From Abditibacterium sp. (lineage in GTDB: Bacteria > Armatimonadota > Abditibacteriia > Abditibacteriales > Abditibacteriaceae), in assembly GCA_030448265.1 (NCBI GenBank), contig JAUJNG010000007.1:176048-220575 (forward strand): a stretch of 44,528 bases of DNA, given 5' to 3'. The position numbers were made by a program, and so were the translations under genes. Below, one piece after another: positions 8,600 to 16,275 of the stretch; position 1 is the stretch's first letter; each line of letters starts with the position of its first letter. The notes beneath the pieces are model-generated. The model was not told the origin of the DNA. It searched no databases and saw nothing but the letters and a program-made list of their open reading frames with translations.

Positions 8600-9165
8600 A
8601 GCTGGCCTTGAAACGTTTCGAGGGCCGCAACGAAGTTCGGCAAGCCCTGGCGCGACAGCATTTCGAGAAATTGCGACGGCGTTTGCGATGGGTTTCTCAT
8701 GCGGCTGCGCTGAGTTTGCAGCGCGTCAAGCATTTCGCTTCGACTTGACGCGAAAAGCCCGACTAAAAAATCATCGGGCGCGATGACTTCGATTCCAAAT
8801 TTGTCCAGAACGGGCGCGGGAAAGTCTCTGAGGTTGAAAGTGAGAATGAACTGCGCCCCCGCGTGAATCACTGCGGCTAAAACGTGGCGATCATCTTCGT
8901 CGGGGAGTTGCAGCGTGGGAATGAGAGATTCGTAATTTTGGACAAGCGCATCGGGAACGTGCAAATCCATCAAACGCCGCGTGCGGGCGAGGTCGCGCGC
9001 TGGGATGTCGGGGCGGTTTTTGAGGACGTTTCGCGTCCATTCATCGTGGATTTGGTTCGTCCAGCGCGCTTGCACGACACCTTGCGCCGCCAGTTGCACC
9101 AACAGATCTCGCAACGCCGCCGGATACAAAACATTGGCGTCATAGAGCGCGACGGGCGCGCTCAT
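8596..9165 (-). CDS. PIN-domain protein (VapC-like toxin)
   Basis: 189 residues, a predicted metal-dependent ribonuclease. The PIN core is visible: first acidic residue in LYDANVLYP (about residue 9), middle acidic cluster PDEDDRHVLAAVIHAGAQFILTFNLRDFP (about residues 88-117), with a C-terminal helical extension of ~60 residues that is longer than in compact VapC. It belongs to the COG1569-like or PIN_3 type rather than the ~130-residue VapC type. Its ATG overlaps the antitoxin stop by four bases (9162-9165), and its own stop overlaps the DUF1963 start, so all three genes are coupled. Likely role: RNase toxin held by the upstream antitoxin. Confidence 0.82.
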   Translation of the reverse strand: MSAPVALYDANVLYPAALRDLLVQLAAQGVVQARWTNQIHDEWTRNVLKNRPDIPARDLARTRRLMDLHVPDALVQNYESLIPTLQLPDEDDRHVLAAVIHAGAQFILTFNLRDFPAPVLDKFGIEVIAPDDFLVGLFASSRSEMLDALQTQRSRMRNPSQTPSQFLEMLSRQGLPNFVAALETFQGQL

Positions 9166-9494
9166 TGGTCGTAGAGGCCCCAGAGTTGGTTCATGCCGAC
9201 CATTTCCTCCATCGCCTTATTGGGGTCTTCGCGCGCCGCGCGTTCGTAGCGCGCCAGGTCGCGCTCGCTGATAAGTTTCTGGCCGCTCACCATGCGAAAA
9301 TCCAGCAATTCGAGTCGCGTGAGATCTTCCACATATTGGGCATCGACATTCAATTTTTCGCCCGCCTCTTGGAGCGAAAGCAGCTTTTCCGTCGCCCGCT
9401 CGATGAGGTAAGCCGACACATCGCGCCCTTCGCGCGCGGCGGCCTCGCGCAGTTGGTTTTCGGTTTCGGCGGGCAGTTCTAAAATTAAAGTCAT
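9162..9494 (-). CDS. antitoxin-like DNA-binding protein upstream of PIN gene
   Basis: 110 residues. The N-terminus (TLILELPAETENQLREAAAREGRDVSAYLIERA) reads as a ribbon-helix-helix or CopG-like segment of the type found in antitoxins: a short beta strand followed by two helices. A longer C-terminal region with no recognised fold follows and may wrap the toxin. The start has a good context: GGTGAGG about eight bases upstream, and TAAAAT further up as a possible -10. Such antitoxins normally repress their own operon. It is coupled by a four-base overlap to the PIN gene. Confidence 0.72.
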   Translation of the reverse strand: MTLILELPAETENQLREAAAREGRDVSAYLIERATEKLLSLQEAGEKLNVDAQYVEDLTRLELLDFRMVSGQKLISERDLARYERAAREDPNKAMEEMVGMNQLWGLYDQ

Positions 9495-9546
9495 TTTCTT
9501 GGCCTCACCTTCATTTTATCAAACCAAAATGGCATTTAATGAAGGC

Positions 9547-9552
9547 TAAACT
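9547..9552 (+). promoter_or_regulatory. putative -10 box TAAACT of a leaderless start
   Basis: TAAACT ends seven bases before the ATG at 9560, leaving no room for a ribosome binding site. The same relation is seen for TATAAC before 24926, TAAACT before 32140 and TATAAA before 28407 (minus). This is a position-based guess without a convincing -35. Confidence 0.4.
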
Positions 9553-9559
9553 GGCCCTC

Positions 9560-10327
9560 ATGTCGCTTCTTCCCGATTCCCGCCTTCAAATCGCTGCCGC
9601 GCGTTTGCCCCATCCTCCGCTTTTCGTCACGGTTTCGGGCGCGCATTTGTATGGATTCGCCTCGCCCGACTCCGATTTTGATTTGCGCGGCGCCCACATC
9701 CTGCCGCTCCGCGAACTCGTGGGCCTCCATCCACCGCGCGAAACCGTCGAAATCAGCGAAACGCGCGACGGACTCGAATGGGACATCGTGTCGCACGACG
9801 CGCGCAAGTTTTTCGCGCTGCTGCTCAAAAATTCCGGTTACGCGCTCGAACAGGTGATGTCGCCGCTTGTCGTGGTTTCGACTCCGCAGCATGAGGAACT
9901 CAAAACTATCGCGCGCAAGTGCCACAATCGCCATTTCGCGCGCCATTATTTCGGGTTCGCCGAGAACCAGTGGCGCCTCTTCGAGAAGAAATCGCCGCCG
10001 CGCGTCAAGCCTTTGCTTTATATCTATCGCGTGCTTCTCACCGGTATTCATCTGATGCAAAGCGGCGAACTGGAATGCAATCTCGTCCATTTGAATCAGA
10101 TTTTCGGGATTTCCGTTGTGAACGATTTGATTGCGATGAAAACCGCGACGCAGGAGCAAATCGAGCTGCCCGATGCCGATATGGGTTTCTACCGCGCCGA
10201 ATACGACCGGCTGCGCGCGCTTTTGGTCGAGGCTGAGGTTCATTCGCCGTTGCCGCAGAGCGCCGATGTGCGCGCCGAGTTGAATGATCTGCTGTTGCGT
10301 TTGCGTCTGGGCGAGACAGGCATCTGA
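9560..10327 (+). CDS. COG3541-type predicted nucleotidyltransferase
   Basis: 255 residues of the YcgL/COG3541 family (DNA polymerase beta-like nucleotidyltransferase superfamily). The signature VSGAHLYGFASPDSDFDLRGAHI (about residues 25-48) contains the GS-type and D-x-D elements, followed by LEWDIVSHDARKFF with another conserved Asp, and later FRAEY-like helices. Substrate unknown. I prefer the ATG at 9560, right after TAAACT with a seven-base gap, to the ATG at 9539, because conserved sequence begins later and the latter has no upstream signal. It is divergent from the antitoxin/PIN/DUF1963 operon and followed by a strong terminator. Confidence 0.85.
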   Translation: MSLLPDSRLQIAAARLPHPPLFVTVSGAHLYGFASPDSDFDLRGAHILPLRELVGLHPPRETVEISETRDGLEWDIVSHDARKFFALLLKNSGYALEQVMSPLVVVSTPQHEELKTIARKCHNRHFARHYFGFAENQWRLFEKKSPPRVKPLLYIYRVLLTGIHLMQSGELECNLVHLNQIFGISVVNDLIAMKTATQEQIELPDADMGFYRAEYDRLRALLVEAEVHSPLPQSADVRAELNDLLLRLRLGETGI

Positions 10328-10389
10328 GTTTCCATCGCCAACGCTGCTGCCGCCGTCGAGACCCAGGGGCAGTTTCCTGCTCCGTTTGA

Positions 10390-10427
10390 GGCGCCGCCGA
10401 AGCGATGCGGCGGCGCCTTTTTGTTTT
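10390..10427 (+). terminator. rho-independent terminator
   Basis: A 10-bp GC-only stem (10390-10399 with 10408-10417), an eight-base loop and TTTTTGTTTT. It ends transcription of the COG3541 gene, 62 bases after its stop, just ahead of the DUF104 promoter. Confidence 0.88.
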
Positions 10428-10446
10428 AGACTCGCCTGACGAGGTG
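10427..10446 (+). promoter_or_regulatory. -10 box and ribosome binding site for DUF104 antitoxin
   Basis: TAGACT at 10427-10432 is a candidate -10 placed directly after the terminator U-tract. GAGGTG at 10441-10446 is a Shine-Dalgarno sequence five bases before the ATG at 10452. Confidence 0.5.
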
Positions 10447-10451
10447 AAGCG

Positions 10452-10709
10452 ATGGCGACTATCGAAGCGATTTACGAAAACGGCATTTTTCGGCCCAAAG
10501 CGCCGGTCGAGTTGGAAAATGGACAGGAAGTCACTCTCGAAATGCGGGCGGCTTCCGCGCCCATCAGCGAGGAAAAACATCGTGAAATGATGCGCTTGCT
10601 TCAGGAAACTCTCCGCCTTGGCCGAGACAGATCTGACGAGGCAGAACCTGAAGATGGCAGCATCAACCACGATCATTATCTTTACGGTGCGCCCAAAGTG
10701 CAGCCATGA
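10452..10709 (+). CDS. DUF104 family antitoxin
   Basis: 85 residues; the N-terminal ~35 residues (TIEAIYENGIFRPKAPVELENGQEVTLEM) match the DUF104/AF2212-like antitoxin family, a small beta-rich domain that pairs with PIN toxins. A polar helical C-terminus, probably the toxin-binding part, follows. It has a strong ribosome binding site, and its TGA overlaps the ATG of the next gene (ATGA, 10706-10709), the usual coupling of VapBC pairs. Confidence 0.85.
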   Translation: MATIEAIYENGIFRPKAPVELENGQEVTLEMRAASAPISEEKHREMMRLLQETLRLGRDRSDEAEPEDGSINHDHYLYGAPKVQP

Positions 10710-11101
10710 TCTTCGCTGATACCGGCGCCTGGTTCGCGCTTTTCGTGGCCTGGGACGAACATCATTCGCAAACCCAGAATTGGTTTTCTTCCAATCGGGA
10801 GCCGCTTCTCACCACTGATTATGTTGTGGCGGAGACGCTCACGTTGTTGCGGGCGCGCCGCGAAAACCGTCTCGCGCTGCGTGTTGGCGCGCTTTTATTC
10901 GAAGAAAACTATGCCCGCATCCACTTCCTCACACCCGCCGACATTCGCGCTGGCCATCGCACTTTTGCCCAATTTTCCGACAAAGCATAGAGTTTCACCG
11001 ACTGCACCAGCCGTGCACTGATGGAAAACCTGGGTTTGCGCCAGGCTTTCGCCTTCGACCATCACTTTCGCCAGTTCGCCACCATCGAGGTCGTGCCGTA
11101 G
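10706..11101 (+). pseudogene. VapC-type PIN toxin interrupted by an in-frame amber codon
   Basis: The reading frame starts MIFADTGAWFALFV (first PIN acidic residue) and has FVAWDEHH and TDYVVAETLTLL. It stops at a TAG (10988-10990) after 94 residues, at FSDKA. The same frame continues for 36 more codons to a TAG at 11099-11101. It encodes the exact end expected of this family: SFTDCTS with the conserved Asp, then LGLRQAFAFDHHFRQF and VEVVP. At the TAG the family normally has Trp (AWSFTDC), so a single TGG to TAG change explains it. The truncated form lacks the catalytic Asp of the C-terminal part and should be inactive. Sequencing error or amber readthrough are the alternatives. Confidence 0.85.
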
Positions 11102-11152
11102 CAAGGCGCCGCCCCTGAAAAATATCGCCCAATCCGTCAAACTGCGCTCGCT

Positions 11153-12211
11153 ATGAGCAATCCCTTAAAAGTTGGAGTTATTGGCGTCGGCGGCATCGCC
11201 GGAACGCATTTTCCTGGCTGGAAGGCCTCCGAACACGCCGAACTGGTCGCGCTCGCCGATCCCGTCGAACCGGTTTTGGAACGCGTCGCCAAAACGCAGG
11301 AAATCACCAAAACCTACGTCAAACCCGAAGATCTGATCGCCGATCCCGACATCGATCTCATCGACATCTGCACCCCCTCGGCCTATCACGCGCCTTTGGC
11401 GATTGCGGCGCTCGAAGCGGGCAAACACGTCATCTGCGAAAAACCGCTCGCGCCCACGCCGCAGGACATCAATCAGATGATCGAGGCGCGCGACAAAAGC
11501 GGCAAATATCTGATGACGGCGCAGCATTTTCGCTTTCAAAACGACACCATCGCACTCAAACGGGAAATCGATACCGGCGTGCTGGGCGATGTTTATCACG
11601 CGCGGAGTTGGATGCTGCGCCGCAACTGGACGCCGGTCCGCCCAGGGTTCATCTACAAAAAGAACTCCGGCGGCGGGCCGTGCATCGATATCGGGGTTCA
11701 CATTCTGGATCTGACGCTGTGGATGATGGGCCATCCCAAACCGGTCGCGGTTTCGGGCGTGACGCAGGACAAACTGTCCAAACTCCCAGGCGCGTTTTCG
11801 GGCTGGGGCGGCGTCGAAATTCCTCATGATGCCGATGTCGAAGAGTTCGCCTCGGCCTTTGTGCGCTTCGACAACGGCGCGACGCTGATTCTGGAAGTCT
11901 CATGGCAGTTGCATCACCCGACGCAGGGCGAGGATATGCAAATGTGGCTTTACGGCACGCAGAGCGGCTCGCACTGGCCTTCCAACCGCCTGATTTCGTC
12001 CAATCTAACGACCAAGCGCACCTTCGATACTCAACTGAACGACGCCGGCAAAGGCCAGGAGCCGCACGCGCGCGAGTGCGCCGCTTTCGCCGCAGCGGTT
12101 GCCAGTGGCGCGCCCTCGCCGGTTCCCGCCGAACAGTCGCGCGATGTGCAGGCCATCCTCAACGCGCTCTACGAAAGCGCCGCGCAGGGCAAGGAAATTC
12201 GCATCGGCTGA
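11153..12211 (+). CDS. Gfo/Idh/MocA family NAD(P)-dependent oxidoreductase
   Basis: 352 residues. The N-terminal Rossmann fold has VGVIGVGGIAGTHFPGW (about residues 7-23) and the signature EKPLAPTPQD with the catalytic Lys around residue 97. The C-terminal domain has GGGPCIDIGVHILDLTLWMMG, the conserved D/H region. These enzymes oxidise or reduce sugars, inositols or sugar derivatives; the substrate cannot be told from sequence. Start at ATG 11153 with CAAACT nine bases upstream and no clear ribosome binding site. It is followed by the perfect hairpin of family B, which lies between it and the convergent anti-sigma gene. Confidence 0.88.
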   Translation: MSNPLKVGVIGVGGIAGTHFPGWKASEHAELVALADPVEPVLERVAKTQEITKTYVKPEDLIADPDIDLIDICTPSAYHAPLAIAALEAGKHVICEKPLAPTPQDINQMIEARDKSGKYLMTAQHFRFQNDTIALKREIDTGVLGDVYHARSWMLRRNWTPVRPGFIYKKNSGGGPCIDIGVHILDLTLWMMGHPKPVAVSGVTQDKLSKLPGAFSGWGGVEIPHDADVEEFASAFVRFDNGATLILEVSWQLHHPTQGEDMQMWLYGTQSGSHWPSNRLISSNLTTKRTFDTQLNDAGKGQEPHARECAAFAAAVASGAPSPVPAEQSRDVQAILNALYESAAQGKEIRIG

Positions 12212-12221
12212 AATCAAAGTA

Positions 12222-12305
12222 GAGAACGCGAAGCGTCAGCGAGTGAGGCAAGACTGTGGGGTTAAAGTAACAGTCTTGCCTCACTCGCTGACGCTTCGCG
12301 TTCTC
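12222..12305. repeat. palindromic repeat family B, copy 1 (perfect 36-bp arms)
   Basis: Arms 12222-12257 and 12270-12305 are perfect inverted copies of 36 bp around a 12-base loop. The arm starts GAGAACGCGAAGCG and continues TCAGCGAGTGAGGC. It lies between two convergent genes and ends 13 bases before the anti-sigma stop, so it can act as a bidirectional terminator. A second, diverged copy lies at 17236-17369. Confidence 0.9.
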
Positions 12306-12318
12306 CAAGTCGCTTCAT

Positions 12319-13713
12319 TCAAGCATTGACCCACTTGCGCCCCCACTTTTTCCACACGATCAGCGCCGGAACCCACAACGGTGCGTAAGCCAGAATCCAG
12401 ATGAGCAGTTGCAACGGCAGCTTCGCGGTCGCGGTGAAGGTGTTCCAAGCCTGCGCTCCGGTTGGGCCGAGGCTGCTCGTCCATCCAGCGGCGGGTTTGG
12501 TTTTGTCCTGCAACACGACGTAAAGCGTGGAAAGCGCCGCGTATTTCTTCAAATACTCCCACTCGGCGCGCGACTGCGCCGCGCGCAGACGCGAATTCCG
12601 CACCTCGGCGCGCAGTTGAGAGATGGACATGGCGTCGCTTTTCCCCGCCTTCGCTTCTTTTTCGCGCAAACGGGTTTGGTCGATGGAAAGCTCTTTGGCG
12701 AGCACGGCGCGGCGCGCATTGGCCTGGGTGATGCGCTGGGTGATATCTTCACCGTTGATGCTTTTGGAGCGCACCGTTCCCAGCGCGCCGATTTTGGCGA
12801 CGAGGGTTTCAAACTGTTCGACCGGCGCGCGCACATCGAGCGTGGCGCTGCGGCGTCCGTCGCCGCCGGTTGAAAGCGAATTGGTGGCGATGAAGCCGCC
12901 CACGTTTTGCACGATGCCCGCGACCGACTGTGACGCGGTTTCGGCGTTATCGACCGCGACGGTTACGCTGCCTTCGCGGTGAACCGCGCGCTGGGGCGGC
13001 GCGTAGGGGGCGCCATTTTCGAGAGAGTTTCCACTGCCAGCGCCGTAAAGTGGTTGCGACGATCTGTTTTTAACCCCGCCATCGGCGAAGGTGGAATCGA
13101 GGTCATCGAGAGTCATTATTCCCGCCGAACCAGCTTCGCGTCGCGCGGGGGAGCGCCTCTGTTCGAGTGGCGCTGCGCTGTTGGCATTGCCGCGCATAGC
13201 GAGTGGCGGGACGCTGAGAGGTGCGGCGGCAGAAACCGCATCACTCGCGGCGCCTGCGGCGGGATTGGCCGAAGGCAAAGGCGCCTTGGCTGCTGCGGAA
13301 TCGGAAATCGCGTCGCCTGCGTCGCTGCTTTCGGCGCTTAGACTCACCGATTCCTGTCCCGAAAATGGCTGGGACGCATTGAAGCCAACCGCTACCATAA
13401 GCGCGAATCCCGCTGTCGCCAGCCCCAGTTTCTTCACCGTGCGGCGCCGATCTTTGAGCGGCGGGGGCGGGTAGTGCGGAGCATTTTTCAGAATTTCGGC
13501 GCTTAAACCGGCGTCGAGCGGCGCAGTTTCTTCACCCTTGATTTCTTCGCTGAACCTTTCCATGAGTTGAATTTCCTCCCGACACTGCGGGCAGTTTTGA
13601 AGATGGCGGCGCACTTTCCAGCGCGCCAAAAGCGGCAATTCGCCATCAAGATAGGCCTTCAAATCGTCATCGAAGGCGGCACATGGCGCGAGATAAGAAG
13701 TTGGGATGTTCAT
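12319..13713 (-). CDS. zinc-finger anti-sigma factor fused to a DUF4349 domain
   Basis: 464 residues. The N-terminal cytoplasmic zf-HC2 motif is H37-x3-C41-x2-C44. It is followed by a single TM helix around residues 94-113, an Ala/Ser-rich stretch, a DUF4349 region (roughly 250-410; VTVAVDNAETASQSVAGIVQNVGGF, then RSATLDVRAPVEQFE and a long coiled coil), and a C-terminal TM helix (LLIWILAYAPLWVPALIVW). The ATG at 13713 has GGAGG six bases upstream. It overlaps the sigma gene by ATGA. The likely role is to hold the ECF sigma factor at the membrane and release it on an envelope signal sensed by the DUF4349 part; the signal is unknown. Confidence 0.85.
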   Translation of the reverse strand: MNIPTSYLAPCAAFDDDLKAYLDGELPLLARWKVRRHLQNCPQCREEIQLMERFSEEIKGEETAPLDAGLSAEILKNAPHYPPPPLKDRRRTVKKLGLATAGFALMVAVGFNASQPFSGQESVSLSAESSDAGDAISDSAAAKAPLPSANPAAGAASDAVSAAAPLSVPPLAMRGNANSAAPLEQRRSPARREAGSAGIMTLDDLDSTFADGGVKNRSSQPLYGAGSGNSLENGAPYAPPQRAVHREGSVTVAVDNAETASQSVAGIVQNVGGFIATNSLSTGGDGRRSATLDVRAPVEQFETLVAKIGALGTVRSKSINGEDITQRITQANARRAVLAKELSIDQTRLREKEAKAGKSDAMSISQLRAEVRNSRLRAAQSRAEWEYLKKYAALSTLYVVLQDKTKPAAGWTSSLGPTGAQAWNTFTATAKLPLQLLIWILAYAPLWVPALIVWKKWGRKWVNA

Positions 13714-14327
13714 GGCGTGCCTCCTTCGGGCGCGAGTTGCGAGGGCGCGGCGGCGTTTTCGGTCGGGCCATCCAAAACGTAGGGTTTCAAAGCGCGCCGC
13801 AGATGCGAAAAAGCATTGGAAAGCCGCGATTTCACCGTTCCGACCGGAATTTGCAGAACCTGGGCGCACTGCGCGTAAGTCAGGCCGTGCAGCTCATGCA
13901 GTTCCACGATTTCGCGGTGCAAATCGCTCAAATCGCCCAGCGCGTGATGAACCTGCTGCGAAAGTTCGGTTTGCGCGAAACGGCGCTGCGGGTCGCTCGA
14001 AACATCGCGCGAGGGCCATTCGATGTCTTCGGAACTGTTCTCGTCGCGGCGCGAGTTTTCGCGTCCCTGTTTTTCGCGCCAGCGCCAGCAGTGATGGAGC
14101 GCGACGCGATAAATCCAGGTTTCGAGCTTCGCTTCGCCGCGAAAACTGGCCACGCTTTGCAGCAAATCGACGCAGATTTCCTGCGTCAAATCTTCGGCAT
14201 CGGCGTTGGAGGCGGCGTAGCGGCGCGCCAACTGTTGCACGCGCGGGCCGAAGCGGTCGAGAAACTCCTCGAACGCGCGCGCTTCGCCACCCTGGAGGCG
14301 CCGCAACAGCCCTGCGTCGTTTGCCAT
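13710..14327 (-). CDS. ECF-family RNA polymerase sigma factor
   Basis: 205 residues. Region 2 is recognisable (AFEEFLDRFGPRVQQLARRY, then DAEDLTQEICVDLLQSVASFRGEAKLETWIYRVALHH; about residues 18-80) and region 4 has a helix-turn-helix (LHGLTYAQCAQVLQIPVGTVKSRLSNAFSHLRR; about residues 145-178). A Pro/Ala-rich tail of 25 residues follows. It directs polymerase to a small regulon, probably including its own operon. TAAACC lies four bases upstream of the ATG (on the minus strand), so the gene may be read from a near-leaderless message. It is coupled to its anti-sigma partner. Confidence 0.92.
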   Translation of the reverse strand: MANDAGLLRRLQGGEARAFEEFLDRFGPRVQQLARRYAASNADAEDLTQEICVDLLQSVASFRGEAKLETWIYRVALHHCWRWREKQGRENSRRDENSSEDIEWPSRDVSSDPQRRFAQTELSQQVHHALGDLSDLHREIVELHELHGLTYAQCAQVLQIPVGTVKSRLSNAFSHLRRALKPYVLDGPTENAAAPSQLAPEGGTP

Positions 14328-14376
14328 CAGGGGTTTAGTGACTGCGCGAGGCCAAAGGGTTCACGCGAGGCGAAAA

Positions 14377-14460
14377 AATTAACCGCAGACGAACGCGGAT
14401 AGACGCAGATAAATTCAATTGAAATCATCTGCGTCTATCCGCGTTCATCTGCGGTGAATT
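14377..14460. repeat. palindromic repeat family D
   Basis: Two 34-bp arms (14377-14410 and 14427-14460) are inverted copies with two mismatches. The arm reads CCGCAGACGAACGCGG then ATAGACGCAGAT, and a 16-base AT-rich loop separates them. The right arm ends exactly at the ADH stop codon (14461). A diverged half-copy precedes glgC at about 200-235. Confidence 0.88.
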
Positions 14461-15474
14461 TCAAATCTCGATCATCGCTTTGAGGGTATGCGAATCGGGG
14501 TTGAGCCAGGTTTCGAACTGCGCGGGCACTTCCTCCAAAGTCGCGCGATGAGTAATCCACGCCGAACTGTCGAGTTTTCCTTCTTCCGCGAGCGCAATGA
14601 GCCTTTTGAAATCGGCGGGAAGCGCGTTGCGCGTGGCCAGAAGCGTCATTTCGCGGCGGTGGAACAGCGAATCGGAAAAGGTGACTTCGCCCTGATGCAA
14701 ACCCACGAAAATCAGTCTTCCACCCGCCGCGACGTATTCAAAAGCGCCGTTCATGGAGGCGGGATTGCCGGTCGCATCGAAAACCGCCGTCGGCAGGTCG
14801 CCAAGCGATTCTTCCAGAGTTTGCGGCGAAGTTTCGCGCGCGTCGAAGGTGGTTTGGATGCCGAACGTCCGGCGCGCGAAATCGAGGCGCGCGGGGTTGA
14901 TGTCGAGCAGAACCGGCGTCGCCCCCGCGAGTTGCAGGCTTTGCAGCGTCGCGAAACCGATGGGGCCGGCGCCAATGACGAGCGCGGTTTCGCCTGCTTC
15001 AACCCCAGCGCGCGCGACGGCGTGCGCGCCGATGCCCAGCGTTTCGATGAGCGCGAGTTGATCGAGCGAAAGCGCGTTGGAAACGTGCAGTTTCGCGGCG
15101 GGCAGAAGCAGAAACGGGCACATCCCGCCATCGACGTGAACGCCCAGAACGCGCATCGAAGTGCAGCAGTTGCCCTTTCCGCGACGGCACGCGATGCACT
15201 CGCCGCAATTGAGATAAGGTTCGACGGCGCATTTGTCGCCAATCCGCAGGTTTCCGACATTGGGGCCGATTTCAACGACTTCCACGCCCAGTTCATGCCC
15301 CAGCACGCGCGGGTAGGAAAAAAACGGCTGCCTGCCGCGAAAAGCGTGCAAATCCGTCCCGCACACTCCAGCGCGATGCACTTGCACCAAAACTTCGCCA
15401 CTGCGAGGCGATTGTGGTTCGGGCGCGTCGGCGATGCGCGCCATTTCGGGCGCGTCGAGAAGAAGAGTTTTCAT
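14461..15474 (-). CDS. zinc-dependent medium-chain alcohol/polyol dehydrogenase
   Basis: 337 residues of the MDR superfamily. Catalytic zinc ligand in GVCGTDLHAF, the GHELGVEVVEIG motif, four structural-zinc cysteines in CGECIACRRGKGNCC, and a Rossmann fold with VIGAGPIGFATLQSL. Sequence style is closest to sorbitol, threonine or galactonate dehydrogenases, so the substrate is probably a polyol or sugar acid, with NAD as acceptor. Start at ATG 15474, overlapping the stop of the cyclase-family gene by ATGA. The two genes form an operon, which suggests oxidation coupled to hydrolysis of a lactone or amide intermediate; that link is inference. Confidence 0.88.
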   Translation of the reverse strand: MKTLLLDAPEMARIADAPEPQSPRSGEVLVQVHRAGVCGTDLHAFRGRQPFFSYPRVLGHELGVEVVEIGPNVGNLRIGDKCAVEPYLNCGECIACRRGKGNCCTSMRVLGVHVDGGMCPFLLLPAAKLHVSNALSLDQLALIETLGIGAHAVARAGVEAGETALVIGAGPIGFATLQSLQLAGATPVLLDINPARLDFARRTFGIQTTFDARETSPQTLEESLGDLPTAVFDATGNPASMNGAFEYVAAGGRLIFVGLHQGEVTFSDSLFHRREMTLLATRNALPADFKRLIALAEEGKLDSSAWITHRATLEEVPAQFETWLNPDSHTLKAMIEI

Positions 15475-16133
15475 GGCAAAAGCGCGACGGGACGGCAGGG
15501 CGCGCCGGAAAATTTTTGGCCGTTGGTGCCGCGAAAATTGAGCGGCAGGGCTTGAAACGTGAAAGGTGTTTCGACCTCGAAAATGGCGGCGGGAAACGAC
15601 AGCTCTTCGACAATCCACACGCCCGCGCGCAGCAAAATCTCGTGGGTTTGTGCATTCGCCTCGCCCATGCCGCCGATTGAAAAATGATCGATGCCGACGG
15701 CGCGGGCGCCGTGTTCGACCAGCCAACGCGCGCCCTGCGGCCCCAGAAACGGCGATTGATGCAGCCATTCTTCGGTCGGCGCGCGTTTTTCGCCCCAGCC
15801 GGTCGCCAGAAGCACGATTTTGCCGCGCACATCAAGGTTTTCGAGATGAGAAACACCGATTTCACCCTTCGCTGCGATGCCGCGCACATCGGCGATGATG
15901 GCGTCGCCGCACCAGTGTTCGAGCGGAAAATCTTCCACGCCCGCGCCGCCAAAAATTTTGTGAAGCGGCGCGTCGAGATGGCTGCCACTGTGCGAAGCGA
16001 ACCTGAAAAACTCCATTTGCCACGAATCGGGCGCGTCGCCGGAATGGGTTTGGAGACCAATCGCAATCGGCGGATGCGCCGGACAATTGGGCGCGCCATC
16101 GAAAAGCGGCTGCGACAAATCAATGATTTTCAT
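15471..16133 (-). CDS. cyclase family protein (kynurenine formamidase-like metal hydrolase)
   Basis: 220 residues. The family signature HSGSHLDAPLH (about residues 48-58) supplies His and Asp metal ligands. DLSQPLFDGAPNCPAHPP is the typical N-terminus, and GARAVGIDHFSI carries the later conserved residues. Members hydrolyse N-formylkynurenine, isatin or related cyclic amides and lactones; the substrate here is unknown. It is the first gene of a two-gene operon with the zinc dehydrogenase. A family A repeat lies upstream at 16152-16260. Confidence 0.88.
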   Translation of the reverse strand: MKIIDLSQPLFDGAPNCPAHPPIAIGLQTHSGDAPDSWQMEFFRFASHSGSHLDAPLHKIFGGAGVEDFPLEHWCGDAIIADVRGIAAKGEIGVSHLENLDVRGKIVLLATGWGEKRAPTEEWLHQSPFLGPQGARWLVEHGARAVGIDHFSIGGMGEANAQTHEILLRAGVWIVEELSFPAAIFEVETPFTFQALPLNFRGTNGQKFSGAPCRPVALLP

Positions 16134-16151
16134 GCGATTTTCAACCGAACG

Positions 16152-16260
16152 CCAGCGACTAAAGTCGCCGCAAAGGGAGGCGAAGTCCGCCTTCGCGGAC
16201 TAATGCATTAACCTGCGAAGGCAGGTTTTGCTCTTCTTTGCGGCGAATTTATTCGCTGGC
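16152..16260. repeat. palindromic repeat family A, copy 2
   Basis: About 109 bp. Left arm CCAGCGACTAAAGTCGCCGC, right arm related to GCGGCGAATTTATTCGCTGG, with two inner palindromes: GAAGTCCGCCTTCGCGGAC and AACCTGCGAAGGCAGGTT, separated by TAATGCATT. It fills the space between the cyclase gene start and the aldo/keto reductase stop. Confidence 0.88.
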
Positions 16261-16275
16261 AGGTGGCAACTTGGG

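Noticed and set aside
12222..12305. CRISPR-like repeat
   Set aside because: A single palindrome without spacers or regular array; no cas genes anywhere in the window.
13683..14402. Plus-strand open frame of about 240 codons opposite the sigma and anti-sigma genes
   Set aside because: Antisense to two genes with clear domains and coupled starts; no motif.
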